Notes under the pieces: model-generated | Database searches by the model: none | Seen by the model: only the letters and a program-made list of their open reading frames with translations | Told to the model about the DNA's origin: nothing | Part shown: in pieces, positions 1-8,442 of the stretch | Layout: every line of letters begins with the position of its first letter | How positions within the stretch are numbered: position 1 is the stretch's first letter | Origin: Oscillospiraceae bacterium | GTDB taxonomy: Bacteria > Bacillota > Clostridia > Oscillospirales > Ruminococcaceae | Assembly (NCBI GenBank): GCA_009783695.1 | Contig: WRCY01000001.1 | Coordinates: 96,212 to 160,211 of the forward strand | Direction: 5' to 3' | DNA: 64,000 nt | Translations under genes and position numbers: made by a program

Positions 1-401
1 TCGTTATCAAGAAAAACACATCGCACTTCCTCGTTCTCCGCATCAAGGAACATCGCGGCGCAGTAATTGTTGAGCACGAGTGTGTTATTTAACCCGAGGA
101 CAGAGCCTTTCCTTTCCATGATGTAATACTTCGCCAACATTCTGAAAAGGCAAATCATGCTCGCCGTATGCTCCTTAACACCGCTCACCGTGAGCAAATC
201 CTCATAATCCGCACCGATTACGTCAACAAAGCTGCCGAAACGTTCGATTAAACTATGCGCGAGGTCGTTCGTATCGCCGAGCGGAATCGAGTAGTACAAT
301 AAAAACTCCAGCTTCTCATGCTCGGGAAAATCGTCAAGCCCGCTCGCAAGAAACTGTTCTTTCTTCCTCTGCCGGTGTCCGTGATGTCGGTGCTTTTTCA
401 T
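1..401 (-). CDS. radC: RadC-family protein, N-terminal part (runs off the left edge)
   Basis: Reading leftward from an ATG at 401 gives about 133 residues with no stop before the window edge. They match the N-terminal helical (UPF0758) part of RadC: a basic His/Lys/Arg-rich start, then a helix-hairpin-helix-like stretch ([28 protein letters not shown]). The C-terminal JAB metalloprotease-like domain would lie mostly outside. Despite its name the family has no proven repair role. The ATG overlaps the TGA stop of ilvD as ATGA (398-401), so the two genes are probably translationally coupled. The family call is fairly secure; the exact function is not. Confidence 0.8.
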   Translation of the reverse strand, partial: MKKHRHHGHRQRKKEQFLASGLDDFPEHEKLEFLLYYSIPLGDTNDLAHSLIERFGSFVDVIGADYEDLLTVSGVKEHTASMICLFRMLAKYYIMERKGSVLGLNNTLVLNNYCAAMFLDAENEEVRCVFLDN

Positions 402-2050
402 TTAAAAATCGCTCCTATGTCCGCGCTCGTTGTTAATCTCATATAACGCCCCAGATATCCGCCGACATTGCTTGTTTTTAAGATTGTATTTGCTTTTCTT
501 TCGGTAATAACAGTTTCGTCTACTAATAATTCTAATTTCCTGTTAGGTATATCAATGCTTATTTTATCGCCGCTTTGAACATAGGCGATGAGTCCTCCCG
601 CCGCCGCTTCCGGTGCGATATGCCCGATTGCCGCCCCGCGTGAAGCACCGCTGAACCGCCCGTCGGTTATCAGCGCGACAGTGCCGTCCAAGCCCTTGCC
701 GGCAATCGCCGCAGTAGGTGCGAGCATTTCCGGCATTCCGGGCCCGCCTTTGGGCCCCTCGTAGCGGATTACAACTATATCGCCCGCCGCAACCTCATCG
801 TTCATTACAGCGTCAACAGCCGCCTGCTCGCCGTCGAAAACCTTTGCGGTTCCCGTAATGCACATCATCTCCGGGAGCACCGCGCCCTGCTTTACGACTG
901 CGCCGTTCTCTGCCAGGTTGCCTTTTAAAATCGCGATTGCGCCGTCTTTGCGGAACGGGTTATCAAGCTTTCTTATAACTTGTCCGTCTGCGTCCCGCGC
1001 GCTTTTAACACGCTCTTTCTGCGTTCCCGAAACGGTTTTTTCATTTAAGTTCAGCAAATCTGCTTTGGATAACTCACGCATTACCGCTCCTATCCCGCCG
1101 GCTGCGTTCAAGTCCTCTATGAAAATCTCGCTCGCCGGATTAAGCTTGCAAAGCTGCGGAGTTTTACGTCCGATTTTATCTATATCGTCAAGCGTAAGCT
1201 CCACTCCCGCTTCCCGCGCAACTGCAAGAATGTGCAGAACCGTATTGCTCGACGCGCCGATTGCCATATCGACAGCCAGCGCGTTATCAAAATTCGCACA
1301 CGTCATAATGTCACGGGCGCGGATATTTTTTTCAACAAGCTCCATAACCAGCTCGCCCGTTTCTTTCGCGAGCCGCCGTCTCGCCGCCGTAACGGCGGGC
1401 TCTGTGCCGTTAAAAGGAAGAGCTAAACCGATTGCTTCGGTGAGGCAGTTCATGCTGTTTGCTGTATACATTCCCGCGCAGGAGCCGCAGGTCGGGCATG
1501 AATTATTCTCGAACTCCGCCATGTCCGAATCGGTGAGAAGCTTGTTTTTATACTTGCCGATAGCTTCATACGACTCGACAAAGCCTATGCGCTTACCCGC
1601 AACCGTGCCCGCCAGCATAGGCCCGCCCGAAACAAAGACGGACGGCAGGTTCAGCCGTGCCGCCGCCATAAGCATACCCGGGACGATTTTATCGCAGTTC
1701 GGAATGAACACGGCTGCATCGAGCGGATGCGCCGTCAGCATGGTTTCAATCGAATCAGCAATCAGCTCCCGCGAACAAAGAGAATATCTCATGCCCTCGT
1801 GATTCATAGCCAAGCCGTCGCAGACGCCGATTGTAAAAAACTCGAACGGCACACCGCCCGCATTTCTTATGCCGTCCTTGACAGCGCGTGAAATCTCGTG
1901 CAAGTGCGTATGCCCGGGAACGTATTCGCTCGCCGCGCTGATTACGGCGATGAAAGGTTTTTTCATCTCGCTGTCGGTAATCCCGAGCGACTTCAGCAGT
2001 GCGCGGTGCGGCAGGCGGCTTACGCCTTTTTTCATCTGATTGCTTCTCAT
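398..2050 (-). CDS. ilvD: Dihydroxy-acid dehydratase
   Basis: IlvD dehydrates 2,3-dihydroxy-isovalerate and 2,3-dihydroxy-3-methylvalerate in branched-chain amino acid synthesis, using an Fe-S cluster. The 550 residues have the usual family length and show [20 protein letters not shown], the cysteine motif [17 protein letters not shown], and [12 protein letters not shown] with GRFSGASRG near the C-terminus. The reading frame could begin 12 bases earlier at an ATG inside the leader repeat, giving MKIIM, but that ATG is only 4 bases from AAAGGA. The ATG at 2050 has a 16-base spacer and is where other leader-bearing genes start, so it is preferred. No other ilv or leu gene is in the window. radC overlaps the stop codon. 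Confidence 0.95.
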   Translation of the reverse strand: MRSNQMKKGVSRLPHRALLKSLGITDSEMKKPFIAVISAASEYVPGHTHLHEISRAVKDGIRNAGGVPFEFFTIGVCDGLAMNHEGMRYSLCSRELIADSIETMLTAHPLDAAVFIPNCDKIVPGMLMAAARLNLPSVFVSGGPMLAGTVAGKRIGFVESYEAIGKYKNKLLTDSDMAEFENNSCPTCGSCAGMYTANSMNCLTEAIGLALPFNGTEPAVTAARRRLAKETGELVMELVEKNIRARDIMTCANFDNALAVDMAIGASSNTVLHILAVAREAGVELTLDDIDKIGRKTPQLCKLNPASEIFIEDLNAAGGIGAVMRELSKADLLNLNEKTVSGTQKERVKSARDADGQVIRKLDNPFRKDGAIAILKGNLAENGAVVKQGAVLPEMMCITGTAKVFDGEQAAVDAVMNDEVAAGDIVVIRYEGPKGGPGMPEMLAPTAAIAGKGLDGTVALITDGRFSGASRGAAIGHIAPEAAAGGLIAYVQSGDKISIDIPNRKLELLVDETVITERKANTILKTSNVGGYLGRYMRLTTSADIGAIFK

Positions 2051-2131
2051 AATTATTTTCATTAAGTCCTTTCTTCACAAATGAATCATTAAAACAACAT
2101 TTTCCCCGATTCAGCTGTTTTATTTTCAAAC
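2051..2131 (-). repeat. Leader repeat, copy in front of ilvD
   Basis: Read on the minus strand this carries the full family order: GTTTGAAAATAAA, CTGAATCGGGGAAAA, a hairpin closed by TGAATC and GATTCA, then TGTGAAGAAAGGACTTAATG immediately before the gene. It is one of the best-preserved single copies and supplies the ribosome binding site. Confidence 0.85.
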
Positions 2132-2156
2132 TTTCTCCCTTTTTATTAGTTTTCAA

Positions 2157-3482
2157 TTAATCTAATTTATAACTCATACACAACCTATTAGGAGGGTCGA
2201 TAAAACCTATATCTATAATTAAATACCATTCGTCATAAAAGTTGGCATATATGACATCACCTGTTTCAGAGTTAAATACTGCCGGACCGAATTGTATGTT
2301 TCCCGGTAATGCTTCTGTTGAAAACTCTTCACCCGTTAAATATAAAATATGATATATTGCGCTTGTTCCGTCTCTAAATACAGATGTTATCTCTTCCCCC
2401 ATTGTAAAGTCCATACCCAAAAGCGCACGTATAATTTCTTCATGACCGGAAAATTTAATTATTGTGTAATCAGTAATCATGGCGTATACTTCTTCTATGT
2501 ACGGAAAGCCTGCTTCCTTTTCAGCATAGAGTAAAAGCAGTGGATTTATATCATAATTTTCAACAAAATATAATATGGTATATGCCCTTGTTATGTATTC
2601 GCGAGCCATTATACTACCGAAAGGATACCCCGGATGCAATTGTATGTTTACAGAATCATCAGACCATTTTTGAAATTGGTTGTTTTCAATATACAACAAA
2701 TCAGGATTGCCTAAAGAGTGGCAGAACTCGTGAATAATAGCTTGCTTAAATAAACTATAATCATCACAATTGGGTACCTTGGCATAAACAGTTTGCAGAA
2801 TACCGTCAGCGTCAGAAACAGAACCTCCGTACCACATAGTGCTGCTTATGGGTGAAAGAACAACCTTCATGTTATCATAATTAAATCCGTATTGCTCAAA
2901 CCATTCAAAATTTATTTTACTATGAACATCATTAACGAATCTTTCTTTTTGTGCTATGTAATAATCCTCGTTTGATGTAAAAAAATTTCCGAAATCCGTA
3001 TCTGCATAAAAATCATTTACCAACACTAAAAACTCCTCGGCTTGCTGCGGTGTCCAACTGGCAAGTCCTTCAATAAACAGTTCTTTGGTGTTTTCTGTCA
3101 TGATAAATCCCGCATTTGTTTTTTCTAAATGGATGGCGAACTCCCAAGCCTGATAACCCCCAAAATTATTTTTATTTTTCATATATGATACAGCATGGTG
3201 ATTTTTATATTCATTAAAAACCTCAAGCATATTATCTTGAAAATCTGTATCCATATCCGGTCTTTCTTCACGTCCGGCAAGCCGGAAAATCAATGAAACC
3301 AACTCATAACGCTCATCGGCGAAATGATTAATAATCTGTACCGCCGCAGATTCCGGCTCAGGTGAAATTGACATTTCGTCTGATGCCATATTTGGATTAG
3401 TTACTTCCAGCTCACTTTCAGCACATCCCGCAAAGGATAAAACAATAGTAATGATTAAAAAGAATGATATTAAATTATTCAC
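2157..3482 (-). CDS. Secreted lipoprotein with HExxH metalloprotease-like motif (DUF4932-like)
   Basis: The 441-residue product begins with a lipoprotein signal peptide (hydrophobic core, then SFAGC lipobox with Cys at about 19), so it should be anchored to the outer face of the membrane. Around residue 245 it has AIIHEFCHSLGNP, an HExxH zinc-protease signature, and a downstream glutamate-rich helix could give the third ligand. Spacing and flanks resemble DUF4932, a family of putative peptidases of unknown substrate. The start is GTG, with TTAGGAG 8-9 bases upstream. The gene is clearly AT-richer than its neighbours and lacks the leader repeat, which may indicate separate acquisition. Enzymatic activity is inferred from the motif only. 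Confidence 0.6.
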   Translation of the reverse strand: MNNLISFFLIITIVLSFAGCAESELEVTNPNMASDEMSISPEPESAAVQIINHFADERYELVSLIFRLAGREERPDMDTDFQDNMLEVFNEYKNHHAVSYMKNKNNFGGYQAWEFAIHLEKTNAGFIMTENTKELFIEGLASWTPQQAEEFLVLVNDFYADTDFGNFFTSNEDYYIAQKERFVNDVHSKINFEWFEQYGFNYDNMKVVLSPISSTMWYGGSVSDADGILQTVYAKVPNCDDYSLFKQAIIHEFCHSLGNPDLLYIENNQFQKWSDDSVNIQLHPGYPFGSIMAREYITRAYTILYFVENYDINPLLLLYAEKEAGFPYIEEVYAMITDYTIIKFSGHEEIIRALLGMDFTMGEEITSVFRDGTSAIYHILYLTGEEFSTEALPGNIQFGPAVFNSETGDVIYANFYDEWYLIIDIGFIDPPNRLCMSYKLD

Positions 3483-3541
3483 TTTTAAACTCCTAAAATT
3501 CTTTGTAATTTAATATGCGTTTTTTATATTTTATCATTATA

Positions 3542-4249
3542 TTAAAACGGATTCTTTTTAAACCAGCCCTGCTCTTCCCAATACTGCCTGTCCGCCGTGA
3601 TGCCGGTTTCTTTTTTAAGCATGCCGCGGCGGAAGAAAATCATAAACCTTTGAATTAAATAAGGCGGGTGTTTCTTACCCGAAGCGACTTCCCTGTAAAA
3701 TTTCCGCGCCGATTTTTTTAGTTTGCCCTCATATTTTGCCCTGCGCCTCCGTGGCATGGTTTCAAAGTCTATTGCCCACATCGTAATACCCAGCGAACGA
3801 ATCTTGTTTACTCCCCAATACTTTAAGTTTGTGATAATCGTTTTTATTGCCGCCCTTGTCCCCGCGCCCGCCGTCGTTGAAATCACGAATGCTTTTTTGC
3901 TGAACATTTCCGGACGCGCCCTGTGCACGATGAACATAAAAGCATAATGGTCAAGGAATACTTTAACCGCACCCGTTTCATGCAAAGCATAAACGGGCGT
4001 CGTGAAAATTATTGCATCGGCTTTCACTATCTCATCGAGAATCGGCAGTGTGTACTGCGAATGAGGGCATTTCTGCTCATGCTTATCAAGGCACGCAAAG
4101 CATCCCCTGCAAAACTCCGGCAAGTCCTGCGGCAGGAAAAACTCGGTAAACGTTACATCGCCGCACGTTGTCATTTCGTCTTTAAAAATCTGCGTTGCGA
4201 TATAGGTATTGCCCTTTCGGGGGCTGCCGTTGATTATAACTGTATTCAA
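3542..4249 (-). CDS. NADPH-dependent FMN reductase / flavodoxin-like iron-sulfur flavoprotein family
   Basis: The N-terminus IINGSPRKGNTYIAT is the FMN-phosphate binding loop of the flavodoxin-like NAD(P)H-dependent reductases. CRGCFACLDKHEQKCPH gives a CxxC(x2)C-type cluster as in iron-sulfur flavoproteins, although the spacing is not the full set for a 4Fe-4S centre. FTTPVYALHETGAVKVFLDH is the second flavin-binding segment. It is 235 residues, a typical length, with a basic C-terminal extension. The start is TTG at 4249, preceded by AAGGGGA; it overlaps the stop of the small membrane gene as TTGA, implying coupling. The electron acceptor is unknown. Confidence 0.8.
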   Translation of the reverse strand: MNTVIINGSPRKGNTYIATQIFKDEMTTCGDVTFTEFFLPQDLPEFCRGCFACLDKHEQKCPHSQYTLPILDEIVKADAIIFTTPVYALHETGAVKVFLDHYAFMFIVHRARPEMFSKKAFVISTTAGAGTRAAIKTIITNLKYWGVNKIRSLGITMWAIDFETMPRRRRAKYEGKLKKSARKFYREVASGKKHPPYLIQRFMIFFRRGMLKKETGITADRQYWEEQGWFKKNPF

Positions 4250-4416
4250 TTTCTATTCCCCTTACTTCTGATGAAAAAAATAATTACCGCGACCAAAACG
4301 GCAGTAAGCACGATTCTTATGATAAAACTGAGCAGCGGTATGACAATCGCGCCCACTAAAAACCACGCCAAAGCCACAACAAGCACAAGTATTAATATGC
4401 TCATGAATTTTTGCAT
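4246..4416 (-). CDS. Small hydrophobic membrane protein (56 aa)
   Basis: An ATG at 4416, preceded by GGGAG with suitable spacing, opens a 56-codon frame ending in a TGA that overlaps the TTG start of the flavin reductase. The product is almost entirely hydrophobic, with two predicted membrane helices (about residues 5-24 and 26-49) and a short basic tail (IRSKGNRN). Such proteins are often unannotated. Strong ribosome binding site, tight overlap with the next gene and unbroken hydrophobicity support it as real. No function can be proposed. Confidence 0.55.
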   Translation of the reverse strand: MQKFMSILILVLVVALAWFLVGAIVIPLLSFIIRIVLTAVLVAVIIFFIRSKGNRN

Positions 4417-4426
4417 GATTTACTCC

Positions 4427-5404
4427 CTAAATGTTAATTGTTAATTGTACATTGGCAAGCGCTGCGCCGATTATCCCCGCGTCGTTGCCGAGCTTGCAAA
4501 TCAAAATCTCAGTGTTCTTCTCACTGTTTCGGGTGTAGATTTCTTTTGCAACCAGCCCGCGGAGCGGCACAAGCAGATAATCCCCCTCGTTGCAAACTCC
4601 GCCGCCTATACATAGGCAGTCGGGCTGAAAGGTATTAATAACGTTTGTAATCCCGCACGCGAGGTATTTTATATAATCGTCAACTACTTTTTTCCCTGCC
4701 GCGTCGCCCTGCCTGGCGGCGATGAACGCCGTACGTGCGCTGATTTTGCCGAGTTCCTGCGTAATGGCGTGCATTGCGCTTTCGGGGTTCTTTTCCATTG
4801 CCTGCGCGGTCATGCGGATAAGCCCCGTAGCTGATGAAAAAACCTCAAAGCAGCCGCTGCGTCCGCAGGTGCAGGCGGGACCATCAACGCTTATAACATT
4901 ATGCCCGATTTCGCCACCTGCGAAGTTCTCGCCGCAGAAAACCTTGCCGTTAATTATAATCCCCGCGCCGACTCCCGTGCCGAGTGTAATTACAACCGCA
5001 CTGTTCAGCCCTTTTGCCGCGCCCGCAATAAACTCGCCGTAAGCCGCAGCGTTCGCGTCGTTTTCAAGAAAAGCGGGAAGCCCCGTACCTTTTTGCACAT
5101 CTTCGGCTAAAGGCACGTTATGCCAGTTCAGGTTTCCCGAAAATTCAACCACGCCGGTACTTTTATTGCAGCTCCCGGGGCAGCCGAGCCCGACGCTCTG
5201 CGCAGCGTGTTCAAAACCGTCGCCCAAAACAATGCAAGCTTCATTCTGCACTTGCTTAATTATCTCTACTATATCAGTTAAGACCTCGCTGTATGCGCGC
5301 TCCCTGCCTGTTTTAACAGACTTTTTAAAAAGCAGCTCGCCTTCCCTGTTCACTGCTCCCGCGGAAATGTTAGTACCGCCTATATCAACGCCTATATAAT
5401 ACAT
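4427..5404 (-). CDS. glk: ROK-family glucokinase
   Basis: ROK kinases phosphorylate glucose or related sugars with ATP. The 325-residue product has the N-terminal phosphate motif DIGGTNI (residue 6 on), ENDANAAAYGE with the catalytic Asp, GTGVGAGIIINGK, GEIGH and the ROK zinc motif CTCGRSGCFE. Length and motif order match cytosolic glucokinases of Firmicutes rather than the repressor branch, since there is no N-terminal helix-turn-helix. The ATG has GAGGT 5 bases upstream. The last codons run into a TAATTGT heptamer array, so the tail QLTINI is encoded by repeat sequence. Substrate specificity cannot be read from sequence. Confidence 0.88.
   Translation of the reverse strand: MYYIGVDIGGTNISAGAVNREGELLFKKSVKTGRERAYSEVLTDIVEIIKQVQNEACIVLGDGFEHAAQSVGLGCPGSCNKSTGVVEFSGNLNWHNVPLAEDVQKGTGLPAFLENDANAAAYGEFIAGAAKGLNSAVVITLGTGVGAGIIINGKVFCGENFAGGEIGHNVISVDGPACTCGRSGCFEVFSSATGLIRMTAQAMEKNPESAMHAITQELGKISARTAFIAARQGDAAGKKVVDDYIKYLACGITNVINTFQPDCLCIGGGVCNEGDYLLVPLRGLVAKEIYTRNSEKNTEILICKLGNDAGIIGAALANVQLTINI
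4435..4448. repeat. Heptamer array, 2 x TAATTGT
   Basis: Two exact TAATTGT units followed by the degenerate ACATTGG. They lie across the end of glk, so the array encodes the last residues of the kinase. Confidence 0.6.
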
Positions 5405-5415
5405 AGCTACCTCAA

Positions 5416-6069
5416 TTATTTAATTAAATTCTGTTCTTTTCTGCGTATGCAGTCCAGATACCCCGTCCCTATTCCGCCGATTAGATTGCCGGCGGCGACA
5501 ACCCCGAGAATAGGCAGAAACCGCAGCTCAAAGCCTACTGCAAACGAATAATATGAAAAGAAGAAATAGTCAGCAACAATGTGCTCAGGCACGGTCAAGA
5601 CGAAAGTGGCGATGAAAATAATCGACAGCCCGAGTGATGCGACTTTATTATCGGGGAACGATTTCACTGTAAGGCAGGCGCAGGCGACCAAAAATCCGCA
5701 GATGACTGCATATATGAACATGCTTATATAAGCGTCTTCAAGCCGCGCCGATACTATGCCTTTAAGGTTTTCGATTTTCGCTTCGCTGCCGAAGCGCGTA
5801 AGGCTCAGTATGCCGCCGTAAACTACGCAGCCTATGCCGTTGCCGATGAGCGCAATTAAAATATCCGATACCTTAAAGCCGTGTTCCTGCTTAAAGGCAT
5901 AAAGCGCGAATACGCGCGTTACTAACATATTATGATACGATGAAACCATTAAAATTCCCGCCGCGAAGAAAATCGCCCCCGCAACGCCGTGCCCGATCGC
6001 AACGTAAGCGGTTGCGCCGATTGATATGTACATCCCGCACATCAACGAGCTGATTATTTTTTGCTTCAT
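5416..6069 (-). CDS. Formate/nitrite transporter family channel
   Basis: The 217-residue product has about six hydrophobic segments and ends with GVVAAGNLIGGIGTGY, close to the conserved last-helix region (GNLxGG) of FNT channels for formate, nitrite or hydrosulfide. MVSSYHNMLVTRVFALY near residue 41 fits the first half of the fold. It is shorter than the usual 250-280 residues, mainly at the N-terminus, so it may be a divergent member. An ATG after AAAGGATTTTAGCTAAAGTAATT serves as start; that segment looks like the 3' half of a leader repeat, with a palindromic element in place of its 5' half. The transported ion is unknown. Confidence 0.65.
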   Translation of the reverse strand: MKQKIISSLMCGMYISIGATAYVAIGHGVAGAIFFAAGILMVSSYHNMLVTRVFALYAFKQEHGFKVSDILIALIGNGIGCVVYGGILSLTRFGSEAKIENLKGIVSARLEDAYISMFIYAVICGFLVACACLTVKSFPDNKVASLGLSIIFIATFVLTVPEHIVADYFFFSYYSFAVGFELRFLPILGVVAAGNLIGGIGTGYLDCIRRKEQNLIK

Positions 6070-6097
6070 AATTACTTTAGCTAAAATCCTTTCTTTT

Positions 6098-6183
6098 TAT
6101 AGTTGATTACACGCTTACAGCGCGAGCGATAAGCTTTGCCTATCGGAAAAACCGCAATGCGGTTTTCAAGTCAATCAACTATA
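6098..6183. repeat. Compound palindromic element
   Basis: Perfect 11-bp outer arms TATAGTTGATT and AATCAACTATA enclose smaller hairpins (CGATAAG...CTATCG and AAAACCGCAATGCGGTTTT). The right arm contains the stop codon of the BTAD gene and the left arm adjoins the ribosome binding site of the FNT gene. Related elements are at 11045-11212 and 49952-50061. Confidence 0.7.
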
Positions 6184-7363
6184 TAACATATTTAAAATCA
6201 ATATCAAGCAGGAAATCCGTGTTCTTGCTCCGGTAGCAGTTTGCTATTCTGTTCACCACTACCTTGCCTGTGTTTTCACAGGCAGACGAAAGCATAAGCA
6301 TGTACTGCATTAAACTGTACCTCGCGAAAACATCGCTCTTTCTCAGCGAGTGCGAAACACAGTCGTGAAGCCGCTTCATCTCGTTAATAGTTTTTTTGGA
6401 GTCAACCTGCTCGCCTTTAGGGTCTTTAATAGTAATCAGACAGATTTGAACCCTTTGCCCGCTACGTGCGGCGTCGCGCATCTTAAGCCTGTATATGTTC
6501 TTGAAAACCTCAAGCTCGCAGAAAAAAGCCCCGCTTTCCGTTTCACTGCTGTCCTCTTTCAGTTTCTGCTGTATGATTTTAATGCTGTCCTCGGAACCCG
6601 TATCAGTGTCAATTGTTTCCTTGTAAAGCTCTTTCAGCTCGGGAACGGGATTCACGCCGAGCTCGTTGTATAATACGTGCATTACATATTTATAATGTTT
6701 CTTCGCGGCGTCGCGGTCGCCGAGCGCGGCAAGCGCTTTAATCAAAAATACATGGATTCCCTGGTCGGCGTTCTCTATCAGCAGGGCCCTGCGGCAGATA
6801 TTAATAAGCTCCGCATAATGCTTATGCCTGTAAAGCGCGTCCATAAGCCTGTGAACCACCCGCAGATAAATAGAATGATAATAAACCCTAATCGGTATAA
6901 CCCATTTTTCATCGCCGGAATTCCTGAGATACCTCCCGCGGTACATCTCAAACGCTTCCTTGATGAAAAGGATTTGCTCCTTCTCCGAAATATCACTGCG
7001 CTGGGACTGCTTGTAATTCTTCTCAAACTGCACGGCGTCAACGGAGTACTCAAGCGAATCGTTAAAGGCGTATGTACCGGCAAAGCTCACAATGAGCTCC
7101 TGCCGAACAGGCAGCTCTAAAGCGTCCAGGGCGCCGCGAAGCCTGTGCAGCTGCGTTTTCAGCGCACCGGTAGGGTTCCCGATTTCCTCCCCGTTCCATA
7201 AAACCCTGATGAGTTCCTCCTGCGTGACGTTCCTGTCCATAAAAGCGCACAGGTACTTAAGCAGCGTCCACATTTTCTTTGAACGTCTGTCTTTTTCCGC
7301 CAAAACCTTTCCTCCGCAGGCCACGGAGAACTCGCCTAAAGTAGTAATGATTATCGGCTGCAT
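6179..7363 (-). CDS. BTAD-type transcriptional regulator with degenerate GGDEF-like C-terminus
   Basis: The 394-residue product begins with a winged-helix OmpR/SARP-type DNA-binding domain (about 5-95, KKMWTLLKYLCAFMDRNVTQEELIRVLW), then a bacterial transcriptional activator TPR-like domain (about 100-250, with ELGVNPVPELKELY at its end). The last 130 residues (ICLITIKDP, RLHDCVSHSLRKSDVFARYSLMQYMLML) resemble a GGDEF fold that has lost the GGDEF signature, so cyclase activity is unlikely. GGGAGG lies 8 bases before the ATG at 7363 and only 2 bases from an upstream ATG, so 7363 is chosen. It probably controls nearby or distant genes as an activator; targets are unknown. Confidence 0.75.
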   Translation of the reverse strand: MQPIIITTLGEFSVACGGKVLAEKDRRSKKMWTLLKYLCAFMDRNVTQEELIRVLWNGEEIGNPTGALKTQLHRLRGALDALELPVRQELIVSFAGTYAFNDSLEYSVDAVQFEKNYKQSQRSDISEKEQILFIKEAFEMYRGRYLRNSGDEKWVIPIRVYYHSIYLRVVHRLMDALYRHKHYAELINICRRALLIENADQGIHVFLIKALAALGDRDAAKKHYKYVMHVLYNELGVNPVPELKELYKETIDTDTGSEDSIKIIQQKLKEDSSETESGAFFCELEVFKNIYRLKMRDAARSGQRVQICLITIKDPKGEQVDSKKTINEMKRLHDCVSHSLRKSDVFARYSLMQYMLMLSSACENTGKVVVNRIANCYRSKNTDFLLDIDFKYVI

Positions 7364-7420
7364 ATACATTACCTCCCGTTTAAATCGGTTTAGGTTTCAC
7401 ATACTAATCCTTGATTAATA

Positions 7421-8302
7421 TTAAAAATGTATAAACTCCTCGTTATCTTTATTGAGTTCAATTGACTGAATGGTTTTATTCCTGTCTTTTGTGCGGGTGA
7501 TTGTAAAAATCATTGTCTTGACAGGTTCGATTTCGTACTCGATTCCGGCGATGAACTGCGGGTTGGGCGCGATGTATTCAACTATAACCCGATAGCTGTC
7601 GCCCGTGCTCGTAATCTCAGAAACACGCGGCGAGAATGTGAAGAACGGCGGGTTCTCCGGCACTGTATATGATTTTGTTTCAGCTTCGTACAGGAACGGC
7701 GTGACGATGTTGCCCGAGCTCATGTGCATTATATCAAAGCCTGAGCCGAAAATGCTCCGCGCCGCCATCTCAACATCGTTTTCGGGTATTGATATAGTCG
7801 CCATTCCGCGGTCGTAGTTAGACTTATCGCCCGTAAGTATAATCTGCCAGACAGCCGACGAAATAATAACCGAAGCCGGCATGTTCTCCGCACCGCTGAA
7901 TTCGGGCGGGTCGTTAATCACAACCGGAAACAAAAACAGTTCAAATTCCTCTTTAAGCGCGGTTTGATTGGTAATATCAAATGCGAGCTCCCTAAATGTC
8001 GAAACAACCGAAAGCATACCCATGATTGCAAGCCAGAAGACGACTAACCCGAATACGAGAAAAAAGCGGTACTTGACCGGTCTTTTTTCCCTGTCGTGGT
8101 ATTTTTCTGCCTGCGGCTTCTCCTCGTGCACCTCGCTGACCTCGTCTGCGTCCACCTCATGCTCGAGCGCATGGCTGAGATTGCCCACGAGCGAGGTTAT
8201 AACCCTATGCTGCGGTTTTTGCTCCTTAGGCTCTTTGGGAACAGCAGGTTTCTTTTCGCGCTCCGGCTTTTTTTTACGTTCCGGTTTTTTTTCTTTTTCC
8301 AT
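7421..8302 (-). CDS. Single-pass membrane protein with charged N-terminal tail, unknown function
   Basis: The 293-residue product starts with a strongly basic and proline-rich tail (repeated KKPERE-type units, about 1-35), an acidic linker, one membrane helix around residues 80-103 (FFLVFGLVVFWLAIMGML) and a 190-residue outer domain of mixed strands. No catalytic motif is evident. The topology fits an inside-out anchor with an extracytoplasmic sensor or scaffold domain. A leader repeat immediately precedes it; the ATG at 8302 is preferred to the in-frame ATG inside the repeat (MKINM). No family was recognised. Confidence 0.6.
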   Translation of the reverse strand: MEKEKKPERKKKPEREKKPAVPKEPKEQKPQHRVITSLVGNLSHALEHEVDADEVSEVHEEKPQAEKYHDREKRPVKYRFFLVFGLVVFWLAIMGMLSVVSTFRELAFDITNQTALKEEFELFLFPVVINDPPEFSGAENMPASVIISSAVWQIILTGDKSNYDRGMATISIPENDVEMAARSIFGSGFDIMHMSSGNIVTPFLYEAETKSYTVPENPPFFTFSPRVSEITSTGDSYRVIVEYIAPNPQFIAGIEYEIEPVKTMIFTITRTKDRNKTIQSIELNKDNEEFIHF

Positions 8303-8381
8303 ATTTATTTTCATTATTTCCTTTCTTCACAAACGGTTTATGAAAATAACGTTTCCCCGATTAATATATTTTGTTTTAAAC
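8303..8381 (-). repeat. Leader repeat, copy before the 7421-8302 gene
   Basis: Minus-strand order GTTTAAAACAAA, ATCGGGGAAACG, variable hairpin region, TGTGAAGAAAGGAAATAATG. The spacer of AAAGGA to the chosen ATG is 16 bases. Confidence 0.8.
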
Positions 8382-8442
8382 TTTTAATAATGCTTCCATA
8401 ATATCAATAAATCATGGAATTTATTTTCCTAACGGTAAATTT

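Noticed and set aside
858..1802. A 314-codon plus-strand open frame
   Set aside because: Antisense shadow of ilvD.
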